Assembly (NCBI RefSeq): GCF_900110695.1
Contig: NZ_FOEH01000001.1
Span: 992,001-1,056,000, forward strand
DNA length: 64,000 nt
Direction of reading: 5' to 3'
Source: Virgibacillus subterraneus
GTDB taxonomy: Bacteria; Bacillota; Bacilli; Bacillales; Amphibacillaceae
In this document: positions 8,698 through 16,922 of the stretch, piece after piece
Layout of the letters: every line of letters starts with the position of its first letter
Numbering within the stretch: the stretch's first letter is position 1
Program-made: the position numbers and the translations under genes
Notes under the pieces: model-generated
Told to the model about the DNA's origin: nothing
The model's database searches: none
What the model saw: only the letters and a program-made list of their open reading frames with translations

Positions 8698-9075
8698 ATG
8701 CCGCATATCATTGTTGAATACACGGACAATATAAAGACAGAAGCAGCGATCAATACGCTGTTAAAGAAAATAAATGAGACGCTGATAGCAGAGGGAAGCG
8801 TGTTCCCCACAGGAGGGTTGCGCTCTCGGGCGATTGAACTCAAAGATTACTTTATTGCCGATGGTGCTGAAGATGATGCATTTGTTCATGTTACAATGAA
8901 GATTGGGCCAGGTCGTTCGACTGAGGTAAAGGAAGCTGTATGTGAGCGGTTGTTTCAAATGATTGAGGAACATTTTTTTGATTTATTTGCGAAACGATAT
9001 TTGGCACTATCGATGGAACTGTGTGAATTTAATAAAACATATAAAACGAACAATATTCACCATCGGTTTGAATAG
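8698..9075 (+). CDS. hpaF: 5-carboxymethyl-2-hydroxymuconate delta-isomerase (CHMI)
   Basis: Tautomerase-superfamily isomerase, 125 aa, of the homoprotocatechuate pathway. The start is fixed by mechanism: the superfamily uses an N-terminal proline exposed by Met removal as catalytic base, and the ATG at 8698 gives MPHIIVEY with a well-spaced AAGGAGGTGG 8 bases upstream. An in-frame ATG at 8677, overlapping the hpaG2 stop, would bury that proline and is rejected. Conserved internal stretches are GLRSRA and HVTMKIGPGR. It is the last gene of the operon, followed by a strong terminator. Upper-pathway genes (monooxygenase, ring-cleavage dioxygenase, semialdehyde dehydrogenase) are not in the window. 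Confidence 0.88.
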   Translation: MPHIIVEYTDNIKTEAAINTLLKKINETLIAEGSVFPTGGLRSRAIELKDYFIADGAEDDAFVHVTMKIGPGRSTEVKEAVCERLFQMIEEHFFDLFAKRYLALSMELCEFNKTYKTNNIHHRFE

Positions 9076-9083
9076 ATGACCGA

Positions 9084-9118
9084 CCCGAAATCCATAAGAG
9101 TGTGGATTTCGGGCTTTA
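9084..9118 (+). terminator. Rho-independent terminator after hpaF
   Basis: An 11-bp perfect stem CCCGAAATCCA / TGGATTTCGGG (9084-9094 with 9103-9113) with an 8-base loop, followed by CTTTAAT. It closes the aromatic catabolic operon. Confidence 0.8.
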
Positions 9119-9217
9119 ATGGCAGTTAAGAAAGCAAATAATTCTCTCTCATAAGAACTCCTCTAACGATTAGCCAAGCAATTCTAAAACAATTAAATGA
9201 AGAGGATGTGAAATAGA

Positions 9218-10009
9218 ATGGATCTTCAACTAAAAGGAAAATCAGTTCTAGTAACAGCTGCCAGCAAAGGTCTGGGAAGAGCAATTGCTACTGAATTTGC
9301 TAAAGAGGGAGCGCATGTCTTAATAAGTAGTAGAAGCGAATCTACTCTTTCTAGTACTGTCAAAGATATCCAGCAAGAGACTGGTAATGATAATATTAGT
9401 TATATTGTTTGTGATATGAAGAATGCCGAGGAAATCAAGCAGATGGCAAAGCATGCAGTCTCTGTGAATGGGACGATAGATGTTTTAGTTAACAATGCAG
9501 GTGGTCCACCAGCCGGAAAATTTGCTGACATGTCAGATGAGGATTGGTACCATGCATTTGAACTGAATTTACTAAGTTTTATTCGAACAACCCGCGAGGT
9601 CATTCCTTATATGAAAAAACAGGGGCTTGGTCATATCGTAAATATTGCTTCCTCATCAATAAAGCAAAGTCTGGATAATCTTATTCTGTCCAACACGATG
9701 CGACCTGCAATTGTTGGCCTTGCTAAAAGTCTTGCGAGAGAGTTTGCTGAAGATAATATTTTAATAAATACGGTTGGTCCAGGAACAATTGAAACAGATC
9801 GCGTGTTGGAGTTAAATCAGAAAAAATCGGATGAACAAGGGGTGTCTGTTGAAGGGGTAAAACAAGAAGCAGTTCAGCAAATACCGATGAAGCGATACGG
9901 TAAACCAGATGAATTTGCAAAGGCAATTGTGTTTCTTGCATCTGGTGCCAATACTTATATTACCGGACAGTCACTTATTATTGACGGCGGCCAGGTGAAG
10001 GCGTTGTAA
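9218..10009 (+). CDS. SDR-family protein with non-canonical active site
   Basis: Classical-length short-chain dehydrogenase (263 aa). The Rossmann glycine motif TAASKGLG and the NNAGG motif are present, and the C terminus has the usual ITGQSLIIDGG. However, where catalytic YxxxK is expected the sequence reads LSNTMRPAIVGL, so Tyr is replaced by Ser/Asn and Lys by Arg; the catalytic-Ser region (IASSSIKQ) remains. This matches a known BKR-like SDR subgroup without a perfect tetrad. It is preceded by its own ribosome site (GAGGATG) and separated from hpaF by a terminator. Substrate unknown; it may be a weakly active or non-reductase member. Confidence 0.75.
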   Translation: MDLQLKGKSVLVTAASKGLGRAIATEFAKEGAHVLISSRSESTLSSTVKDIQQETGNDNISYIVCDMKNAEEIKQMAKHAVSVNGTIDVLVNNAGGPPAGKFADMSDEDWYHAFELNLLSFIRTTREVIPYMKKQGLGHIVNIASSSIKQSLDNLILSNTMRPAIVGLAKSLAREFAEDNILINTVGPGTIETDRVLELNQKKSDEQGVSVEGVKQEAVQQIPMKRYGKPDEFAKAIVFLASGANTYITGQSLIIDGGQVKAL

Positions 10010-10010
10010 A

Positions 10011-10640
10011 TCATAACATATTAGATATCCCTAACATAATCAGCAAAAATGGAGGTAACAGTGCAAATCGTTGCATCCATTTTTTGGTTGCTAAAAAAAT
10101 TCCTAAACGGACTCCACATAATACGAACACCCCGCTCATAAGGGCTATTGAAACAGCAGTTATGATTGGAGAATAGCCTAGCATAGCAGCTCCAAGACCA
10201 GCACCAAAAGCGTCAATTGCCAGCGCAAATCCGAGAAGCAGTGCCTCGTTTGCTGAAATACTCCCAGACTGGTCCAAATCGGCTTGAACGGGCTGTTTCA
10301 TTACGGTTTTAAAATTGTCCCAAGCTTCATCATTCGAATCCATTTCAGAAGGTGCATCACTTTTGGAACGCGTAACATTATAGAAACAAAATAAACCAAT
10401 TAAAAGCAGAATAATACCGCCAATCATTTCAGCTATGTCAGGCGTAATAAAGGACCTAAGTATGTTACCAATTGTCATTGATATAAAAACAATTATTCCA
10501 GAACAGAACATAATTATACTTAAAGCAAGAAATGGAACACGAATGTGCCGCATTCCATAAGTGATTCCAACTCCAAACCCATCGATACTTACCCCTATAA
10601 TTAACAGGATTAATCCGGTATAAAAGAGCATCCATATCAA
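10011..10640 (-). CDS. ytaF: Sporulation membrane protein YtaF / MntP-like efflux family
   Basis: Integral membrane protein, about 209 aa, with two homologous three-helix halves (SIDGFGVGITYGMRHI and AIDAFGAGLGAAML) characteristic of the MntP/YtaF superfamily. The cytoplasmic linker contains DLDQSGSISANE, a perfect fit to the 12-residue EF-hand calcium loop (D-x-D-x-S-G-x-I-x-x-x-E). Related proteins are annotated as manganese exporters or as B. subtilis sporulation protein YtaF; which applies here is not decided. The start may be TTG at 10640 or ATG at 10631; GAAAGGA lies just upstream. It converges on the SDR gene with only one base between stops and diverges from topB. Confidence 0.8.
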   Translation of the reverse strand: MIWMLFYTGLILLIIGVSIDGFGVGITYGMRHIRVPFLALSIIMFCSGIIVFISMTIGNILRSFITPDIAEMIGGIILLLIGLFCFYNVTRSKSDAPSEMDSNDEAWDNFKTVMKQPVQADLDQSGSISANEALLLGFALAIDAFGAGLGAAMLGYSPIITAVSIALMSGVFVLCGVRLGIFLATKKWMQRFALLPPFLLIMLGISNML

Positions 10641-10764
10641 TTTCCTTTCTGTACTTATATAAAATATTGTATGGATTTAAAAATGAGTTGTGACCGTCCA
10701 CAAATTTAGTTTAATTATGGTAAAGTAACATGAGAGAGTTGTTAAATAAGAAAGGATTTTTTAA

Positions 10765-12924
10765 ATGGGCAAAACACTTGTATTAGCTGAGAAACCTTCT
10801 GTAGGTAGAGATATTGCCAGAGTGCTGAACTGCAATAAAAAAGGCAATGGCTTCCTTGAAGGATCTAATTATATTGTGACATGGGCACTTGGGCATTTAG
10901 TTACCCTGGCTGACCCGGAAGTATACGATGAAAAATTGAAAACATGGCGTTTAGACGATTTACCGATGCTGCCATCGCAGCTGAAGCTGGTTGTAATTAA
11001 AAAGTCCGGCAAGCAATTTAACGCGGTGAAAACACAAATGAACAGAAATGATGTGCAGGATATTGTAATTGCGACAGATGCTGGACGTGAAGGTGAATTG
11101 GTTGCTAGATGGATCATCGAAAAAGCACGTGTAAAAAAGCCGGTGAAGCGATTATGGATCTCATCTGTTACAGATAAAGCAATTCGTGATGGATTCAAGC
11201 AACTTAAGCCTGGAGGAAAATATGAAAACTTATATGCATCAGCAGTGGCACGTTCTGAGGCGGACTGGTATGTAGGTTTGAATGCAACTCGTGCGTTGAC
11301 AACTAAGTTCAATGCTCAGCTATCCACCGGACGTGTGCAGACGCCGACACTTGCAATAATCGCTGCCAGAGAAAAAGAAATTCGAGAATTCCAGCCACAA
11401 AAGTTTTATGGAATTGAAGCAAAAACATCAAACGGCGTTACGCTGACATGGCAGGATCCAAAAAATAACAGCCGGATTTTTTCCAAGGAAAAGGCTGATT
11501 CATTACATAATCAGTTGAAAAATAAACCTGCAAAAGTAATCAACATTGATAAATCCTATAAGAAAAAATATGCACCGCAATTGTATGATTTAACGGAACT
11601 GCAGCGTGATGCGAACCGTATTTTCGGATATTCTGGAAAACAAACATTATCCCTGATGCAAAAACTATATGAGCAGCATAAGGTACTTACGTATCCACGT
11701 ACAGATTCAAGAGTTATCTCGACTGATATTGTTCCAACATTGAAAGAGCGCGTTAAGGCTTGTGGTGTAGATGAGTATGCGCAATTTGCTAATAAAGTGA
11801 TGAAGCGCGAATGGAAGCTGCCAAAATCAGTTGTCGATAATTCAAAAGTTTCAGATCACCATGCGATTATCCCGACAGAGCAACCGGTCATCCTAGCAGA
11901 ATTAAATGATAAGGAACGTAAAATTTATGACCTTGTTGTAAAGCGGTTTTTGGCTGTGCTGGCTGATCCATATGAATACGAGCAAACAACAATTGAAGTA
12001 AAAATTGATAATGAACGATTCACAACTAAAGGGAACATTGTTAAGAAATTAGGATGGAAAGAAATTTATCAGGAAAATAACACTTCAGAACAGCAGTTAC
12101 CAGCTATCCAACAAGGAGAATCGTTTTCCAATGTAAAAATGACGCAGACGAGTGGTGAGACAAAACCGCCCGAACGATTCACAGAAGGCGGATTACTGCA
12201 AGCAATGGAAAATCCCGTCCGTTATATGAGCTCTGATGAGAAGCACTTAGCAAAGACAATTAGCGAAGTTGGCGGCCTTGGAACCGTTGCGACAAGGGCT
12301 GATATTATTGAAAAGCTATTTAATAATCAGTTGATGGAAATGCGTGGAAAATACATTTTTATAACATCAAAAGGTCGACAGCTGCTTGATCTTGTCCCTG
12401 AAGACCTGCAATCACCAGCTCTTACAGCGGAATGGGAGAATAAACTCGGACAAATTGCTGAAGGAAAGCTTGATAAAGACCGTTTCATCAAAGAAATGAA
12501 GAGCTATGCCAGAGAAGTTGTACAACAAATTAAAAACAGTGATGAAACGTTCAAGCACGATAATATGACAGGGACGAAATGTCCTGACTGCGGGAAATTA
12601 ATGCTGGAAATTAAGAATAAGAATGGACGCATGCTTGTCTGCCAAGATCGCTCATGCGGACACAAAAAGAATATTGCTAAGCATACCAATGCCAGATGTC
12701 CAAATTGTCATAAGCGTTTAGAGCTTCGTGGTGAAGGTGAAGGGAAAATGTTCATCTGTAAATGTGGTCACCGGGAAAAATTATCAGCTTTCAATAAGCG
12801 TAAAGAAAAAGAGAAGAAGCATAAAGTCTCCAAAAAAGATGTGAATAAATACTTGAAAAAGCAGGACGACGATGGTTTTAAAAATAATGCACTGGCTGAT
12901 GCGTTGTCTAAGTTAAAAGAATAA
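10765..12924 (+). CDS. topB: DNA topoisomerase III (type IA)
   Basis: Type IA topoisomerase, 719 aa, relaxing and decatenating DNA by single-strand passage. The N-terminal Toprim domain is visible (AEKPSVGRDIA, ATDAGREGEL), the catalytic tyrosine is Tyr310 in LTYPRTDSR, and HHAIIPTEQ marks the central domain. The C terminus carries zinc-ribbon cysteines (CPDCG...CQDRSCG and CPNCH...CKCG) followed by a Lys-rich tail, usual for Bacillus TopB. The length is normal. It starts with ATG behind AAAGGA. It is expressed alone, divergent from ytaF, and ends at a repeat-associated hairpin. Confidence 0.95.
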   Translation: MGKTLVLAEKPSVGRDIARVLNCNKKGNGFLEGSNYIVTWALGHLVTLADPEVYDEKLKTWRLDDLPMLPSQLKLVVIKKSGKQFNAVKTQMNRNDVQDIVIATDAGREGELVARWIIEKARVKKPVKRLWISSVTDKAIRDGFKQLKPGGKYENLYASAVARSEADWYVGLNATRALTTKFNAQLSTGRVQTPTLAIIAAREKEIREFQPQKFYGIEAKTSNGVTLTWQDPKNNSRIFSKEKADSLHNQLKNKPAKVINIDKSYKKKYAPQLYDLTELQRDANRIFGYSGKQTLSLMQKLYEQHKVLTYPRTDSRVISTDIVPTLKERVKACGVDEYAQFANKVMKREWKLPKSVVDNSKVSDHHAIIPTEQPVILAELNDKERKIYDLVVKRFLAVLADPYEYEQTTIEVKIDNERFTTKGNIVKKLGWKEIYQENNTSEQQLPAIQQGESFSNVKMTQTSGETKPPERFTEGGLLQAMENPVRYMSSDEKHLAKTISEVGGLGTVATRADIIEKLFNNQLMEMRGKYIFITSKGRQLLDLVPEDLQSPALTAEWENKLGQIAEGKLDKDRFIKEMKSYAREVVQQIKNSDETFKHDNMTGTKCPDCGKLMLEIKNKNGRMLVCQDRSCGHKKNIAKHTNARCPNCHKRLELRGEGEGKMFICKCGHREKLSAFNKRKEKEKKHKVSKKDVNKYLKKQDDDGFKNNALADALSKLKE

Positions 12925-12966
12925 GTTTTCTAAAAGAGGCTGGGCCAAAAGTGTTTTGTCAAAGTA

Positions 12967-13024
12967 AAATCCGAACTATGATTCAAAATTCTTGAAATAA
13001 ATTTGAGTTAGTTCGGATTTATTT
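12967..13024 (+). terminator. Possible terminator of topB within the duplicated element
   Basis: Perfect 12-bp stem AAATCCGAACTA / TAGTTCGGATTT (12967-12978, 13009-13020) followed by ATTTTG. The loop is long (30 bases) and the T-tract short, so termination is plausible rather than certain. The same stem, with one mismatch, occurs in copy 2. Confidence 0.5.
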
Positions 13025-13025
13025 T

Positions 13026-13098
13026 GCAGTTAAGAAACTATAACTACTTTCTTACTGCATAAGTGCCAAAAAGGCTTGGTGAATGTCTAGTTTTCTAA
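13026..13098 (+). repeat. Dispersed two-stem intergenic repeat, member A
   Basis: Stem 1 pairs GCAGTTAAGAAA with TTTCTTACTGC around a ~10-base loop; it is followed by CATAAGTGC, a second GGC...GCC-type region and CTAGTTTTCTAA. The second stem is eroded in this copy. The same architecture recurs at 33461, 33726, 60331 and, inverted, at 24398 and 49596. Confidence 0.7.
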
Positions 13099-13702
13099 TG
13101 GTGCTGTTTAGATATAAACTGCGAACTCAACTAGGTCTCATAACCGCGATGAGTGACCGTTGCACGCTATTTGGAATGCGTTCCGGTTCTCATAACCTTG
13201 ATGAAGACACATTTTACGCTATTTGAACAGTGTTCGTGTTCTCATAACCTTGATGAGTGAGCCCATGGCTAGTAAGCTTGAGCTGATGTTGCATTGGTAC
13301 CGGTGTGGTGCATAAAAAAGTTTTCACTGTATCGCATTTTATATCATCTTCGTATTAGATCAACCATTGAAAATGAACGCTCTAAACATCCTATCCTGTT
13401 ATTATACTTCTTTAATGTGGGAAGTCTTAGTTATTTCCCTGTCTCTTATATTACTAATCGTTTCTCTACTGGATTTGGTGGCATTATTTTTGAAATTAAT
13501 TTTTAAAGATAATGACACTTTTTCCGAATGACGTACGATTATAGGAATAAGCCCCCTCGTATGAAAAATTTGAGTGGGATTATATCTTTTTATCTATTCA
13601 TACATTTCAAAACTTATGGTAGACTTGTATGCAAGCTTAGAAGTTATATTTCTATAGCCTTTCTAAAAGCATTTATAAATAACTTTGTTTGGGGGAAGAA
13701 AC

Positions 13703-15175
13703 ATGTCAGATAACGAAGAATTGGAAAAAGCAACTGGAGACAAAACGATTCAAAAACTGGACTTTAGACTCGGGGCAGTCGGGGCAGCCATACCTTTATT
13801 GTTCTTTGTAGTTTGGGCTATTTCGATCAGTGTACTTCAGCTTTCGTCCGAAGTTGGGCTGGTTATGGGTGCGGTTATTGGTCTGACTCTTGGTTTACTT
13901 TTTTGTAGAAGTAAGTGGGAAGATTATGCACAGGGTTTATTTGATGGGCTAGCACAGCCAGTTGGTGTTATTGCAATGGTAGCATGGTTTTATGCAGGTA
14001 TGTTCGCACAGGTGTTACAGGCTGGTGGACTAGTAGAAGGACTTGTATGGATTGGAGCTATAACCGGACTTACTGGTGGTTTATTCGTTGCTTTAACCTT
14101 CTTATTGGCAGCAACATTTTCAACTGCTGTTGGTACAGGTTATGGAACAACAGTTGCATTTTGTACATTGATGTATCCAGCTGGTGTTGCGGTTGGAGCA
14201 GATCCTGTATTCATGTTTGCGGCAATTTTGGCTGGGGCAGTATTTGGTGATAACCTTGCACCAGTTTCTGATACAACAATCGTATCAGCGACAACACAGG
14301 ATGCTGATGTACCTGGAGTTGTGCGCAGTCGTTTTAAATATGCGGTTGTGGCGGCAGTGCCAGCAGTTATTTTGTTCGCAATCTTTGGCGGTGGCGGTCA
14401 AACACAGGCTGATCAGGGTGCACTTGACGCTATGATTGAATCGACAACCCCTGGTGGACTTATCATGCTCGCTCCGTTTGCGCTCGTACTTATATTAGCT
14501 TTGTCAGGACATCATCTATTAACATCACTAACATGGGGAATTATTTCTTCTATTCCACTTATTGTTCTATCAGGATTAGGAACTTTTGGTGATATAATAA
14601 GTTTTAATCCTGATTCAGATACCATTGTTGAGGGTGCACTGGTAAGCGGGTTGACTGGCTATTTTAATATGGCGATTCTTATCCTGTTAATTGTAGCCGC
14701 AGCTCACTTGTTAAAATTAGGTGGTACAATGGATGCAATAACGAAAGGCTTAATTAAGTGGATTAAAAATTCAGTTCGCAAAGCCGAGTTTGCTATTTGG
14801 GGTATCGTTGCATTACTAAATAGTGCTATTACAATTAATACTGCAGCAGAGATTGCAGCTGCACCATTTGTTAAAGAATTAGGAACAAAATATCAAATTC
14901 ACCGTTACCGCATGGCTAATATGCTTGATGCTGTAACATCTGCATTAGGATATATCTTTCCTTGGGGTGCGCCAGTGTTATTGGGCTGGTCTACTATTAA
15001 AACAATGCAAGGTCAGTATGATTGGCTACCTATCGTTGAGCCGACTGCTGTGTTTCCGTTTGTTTTCCAAGGCTGGTTCCTGGTAATCGTGATGCTTATT
15101 GCAGCACTAACCGGCTGGGGACTTCGTTTCCAAGGGAAAAATGGGGAAGAACTAAAAGAAAGACCTCGTGATTAA
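13703..15175 (+). CDS. NhaC-family Na+/H+ antiporter-like transporter (second copy)
   Basis: Polytopic membrane protein, 490 aa, with about 12 hydrophobic segments and the NhaC signature GDNLAPVSDTTIVSATTQ near residue 185. It is only distantly similar to the antiporter at 5788 and stands alone, with its own leader and terminator, which suggests a general ion-homeostasis role (Na+/H+ exchange) rather than a pathway-specific one. The start is the ATG at 13703 (MSDNEELEKA) with GGGGGAAG just upstream; an in-frame TTG at 13685 has no ribosome site. Substrate is not determined by sequence; malate/lactate-type exchange is known in the family. Confidence 0.85.
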   Translation: MSDNEELEKATGDKTIQKLDFRLGAVGAAIPLLFFVVWAISISVLQLSSEVGLVMGAVIGLTLGLLFCRSKWEDYAQGLFDGLAQPVGVIAMVAWFYAGMFAQVLQAGGLVEGLVWIGAITGLTGGLFVALTFLLAATFSTAVGTGYGTTVAFCTLMYPAGVAVGADPVFMFAAILAGAVFGDNLAPVSDTTIVSATTQDADVPGVVRSRFKYAVVAAVPAVILFAIFGGGGQTQADQGALDAMIESTTPGGLIMLAPFALVLILALSGHHLLTSLTWGIISSIPLIVLSGLGTFGDIISFNPDSDTIVEGALVSGLTGYFNMAILILLIVAAAHLLKLGGTMDAITKGLIKWIKNSVRKAEFAIWGIVALLNSAITINTAAEIAAAPFVKELGTKYQIHRYRMANMLDAVTSALGYIFPWGAPVLLGWSTIKTMQGQYDWLPIVEPTAVFPFVFQGWFLVIVMLIAALTGWGLRFQGKNGEELKERPRD

Positions 15176-15516
15176 TTTCATAATAACTATTGGAATGAAG
15201 GACTTAACCGTCCTTCATTCTTTTTTAAGCAGTTAAGAAAATAGTTATACTTTCTTAACCACGAACTAAATCCGGCTCCCGAAATACATGGAGGCTCCCG
15301 CGGCTAAGAAGATACTACGAAAGCGATAGCTGAGTATATATCGGAGCGGTGTCATGGCACTCTAGTATATTTCTGCGCTTGGATTAGCTCTAATCATATT
15401 ATAGATGGAATGAAATCACACAGCTTCAATAGATGACTTGAACCCTTCATTTCACGGGATAGAAATTTCACTTGGATTTATGTTTAATGGAGAATGAAGG
15501 GAATAAGGAGAGAACT
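15176..15516. other. Intergenic stretch with terminator and repeat remnant
   Basis: Holds the nhaC terminator, a short remnant of the dispersed repeat (15228-15262, GCAGTTAAGAAA...CTTTCTTAA) and about 200 bases with no gene seen before the ribosome site AAGGAG of the MBL gene. Confidence 0.6.
15193..15226 (+). terminator. Rho-independent terminator after the second nhaC
   Basis: Perfect 11-bp stem GAATGAAGGAC / GTCCTTCATTC (15193-15203 with 15210-15220), 6-base loop, then six T residues. Confidence 0.9.
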
Positions 15517-16305
15517 ATGAAAAAGATAAACTATGAGGAGTTAAACATTCAAAAAATTGCAGTTCATCCATTCTATCGAATGATGAAAGTATATTTATAT
15601 TTTGTTGATGGTGTACTTGTTGACACTGGTCCAAGTGTGCAGCGGAGAAATCTCATTCGTGCGTTTAGGTCATGGGATATTCGGCAGGTTGCTATAACAC
15701 ATTGTCATGAGGACCATATTGGGATGCTACAATGGGTTGCTAATAATTTTTCTGTGAATATTTATAGTCATACAAAAGCAGTTCCTACCTTAAATAAACA
15801 AGTGAAAATACCTTGGTACCGAGGGTTACTCTCTAGTCACCGTTATGATAGTAAGGTAATCCCATACCCTGACACTATCCAGACATCTAAGTTTGAGTTC
15901 CTTCCAATAGAAACTCCTGGTCATTCTTCAGATCATGTATGTCTCTTGGAACCAAATAAGGGATGGCTGTTTTCTGGTGATTTTTATGTGACGCCTTATC
16001 CAAAGGTATTTTCAAAGGGTGAGTCAATTGCTTCCTATATTGATTCACTGCAAAAGCTTGGTCAATACAATTTTAAGACTGTACTTTGTGCTCATGAGGG
16101 TGTGGTTCCCAATGGGAAAGAAATGATGGAGCGGAAACTCGATTATTTACAATCCACTAGATATAAAGTAATTCAGTTACACCAAAAGGGATATACCGAT
16201 AAGGAAATTATCAAATTTATGTTTCCAGAAAAAGTTAAATTAGAGTTAATGTCTTTTGGTTCGTTCACCCGTCTTAATTTCATACGATCCTGTTATCAAG
16301 AGTGA
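15517..16305 (+). CDS. MBL-fold metallo-hydrolase
   Basis: Metallo-beta-lactamase-fold hydrolase, 262 aa. The metal-binding motif is THCHEDHIGML, with further ligand histidines at TPGHSSDH and CAHEG and an aspartate in FSGDFYV. No signal peptide, so cytoplasmic. The C-terminal ~70 residues look like a small helical domain (HQKGYTDKEIIKFMF) as in glyoxalase-II-like/YqjP-type proteins. The start is the ATG at 15517 with AAGGAG 6 bases before; an upstream TTG in frame at 15472 lacks a ribosome site. Substrate cannot be assigned; position just upstream of the fatty acid operon, but with its own terminator, is weak evidence of a link. Confidence 0.85.
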   Translation: MKKINYEELNIQKIAVHPFYRMMKVYLYFVDGVLVDTGPSVQRRNLIRAFRSWDIRQVAITHCHEDHIGMLQWVANNFSVNIYSHTKAVPTLNKQVKIPWYRGLLSSHRYDSKVIPYPDTIQTSKFEFLPIETPGHSSDHVCLLEPNKGWLFSGDFYVTPYPKVFSKGESIASYIDSLQKLGQYNFKTVLCAHEGVVPNGKEMMERKLDYLQSTRYKVIQLHQKGYTDKEIIKFMFPEKVKLELMSFGSFTRLNFIRSCYQE

Positions 16306-16333
16306 ATTGTATTCTTACAATTTGCTCTTTTTT
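16300..16333 (+). terminator. Terminator overlapping the MBL gene stop
   Basis: Stem GAGTGAATTGTA / TACAATTTGCTC (16300-16311 with 16316-16327, one or two mismatches) and a run of six T residues. Confidence 0.75.
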
Positions 16334-16533
16334 AGCAGTTAAGAAAACTGTATAAGTGAAATAAGGCTTATTCGCTAAAAAAACAGTCTTATTATTTTAT
16401 CTGTTTGCAGTCCGTACAAAGGTAGTATCTCTTTAAAACGGAAATTAAGAACCCGACATAATAAGGAATATATTTTATTTTCATTTAGGTCTACGCTTTT
16501 TACATACTATTTATTCTTTAAGGAGGATGCTAA

Positions 16534-16878
16534 ATGGCAGAATTACAAGAGATTTTTAAGGAGATTGATTCGGCAATAAAAGATGATCCAAGACGTGCAA
16601 AAGGGATGAAAGCAATTTATCAGTTTAATTTAAACGGAGATGAATCAGGCACATACCATATCGTATTTAATGATGATGATTGTTACGCCGCAGAAGGTGA
16701 GATAGAGGATGCTGATTGTACAATGAATATGTTCACGGATGATTTTAAGAAAATGGTTGATGGAAAGTTAAATGGCACACAAGCATTTATGACAGGACGA
16801 TTGAAAATCAAAGGAAATATGGGACTCGCGTTAAAATTGCAGGATATTCTCGCGTCATATAATCAGGCAGCGAAATAA
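16534..16878 (+). CDS. SCP2 sterol-binding domain protein (first of two)
   Basis: Stand-alone SCP2 domain, 114 aa. The family fold is seen in YQFNLNGDESGTYHIVF, the acceptor-strand region DCTMNMFTDDFKKMVDGKLNG and the C-terminal GRLKIKGNMGLALKLQDIL. SCP2 domains bind fatty acyl chains, acyl-CoAs or sterols in a hydrophobic tunnel. It is the first gene of an eight-gene beta-oxidation operon (AAGGAGG ribosome site) that also ends with a second SCP2 gene, so a role in presenting or buffering a bulky acyl-CoA to the enzymes is a reasonable inference. The ligand is unknown. Confidence 0.88.
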   Translation: MAELQEIFKEIDSAIKDDPRRAKGMKAIYQFNLNGDESGTYHIVFNDDDCYAAEGEIEDADCTMNMFTDDFKKMVDGKLNGTQAFMTGRLKIKGNMGLALKLQDILASYNQAAK

Positions 16879-16922
16879 ATGTTCACTCCTGATATGTTAA
16901 AGCAAAAAAAGGAGGAGCCTAT

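Larger units (their letters stand above)
12933..13437 (+). repeat. Copy 1 of a ~0.5 kb duplicated non-coding element
   Basis: Matches 33632-34183 over nearly its whole length. Order of parts: GAGGCTGGGCCAAAAG leader; a 12-bp stem AAATCCGAACTA/TAGTTCGGATTT (12967-12978 with 13009-13020); a two-hairpin repeat (13026-13098); then tandem units beginning CTCATAACC at 13137, 13189 and 13241 (period 52); then a tail ending near CCTATCCTGTTATTAT (13390-13405) with weaker similarity to about 13437. No reading frame is conserved between the copies. Confidence 0.8.
12925..13702. other. 778-bp non-coding gap: terminator hairpin, two-stem repeat and tandem-unit element
   Basis: From topB to nhaC there is no credible gene. 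The first ~500 bases are copy 1 of a duplicated element (12933-13440). The rest, 13440-13702, is AT-rich and contains the leader and ribosome site (GGGGGAAG) of the next gene. Short open frames inside (13294-13506, 13528-13713) overlap the repeat or lack ribosome sites and are not called. Confidence 0.7.

Noticed and set aside
13137-13270. 52-bp tandem units considered as a CRISPR array
   Set aside because: Units are contiguous with no unique spacers and only three partial copies; no cas genes nearby.
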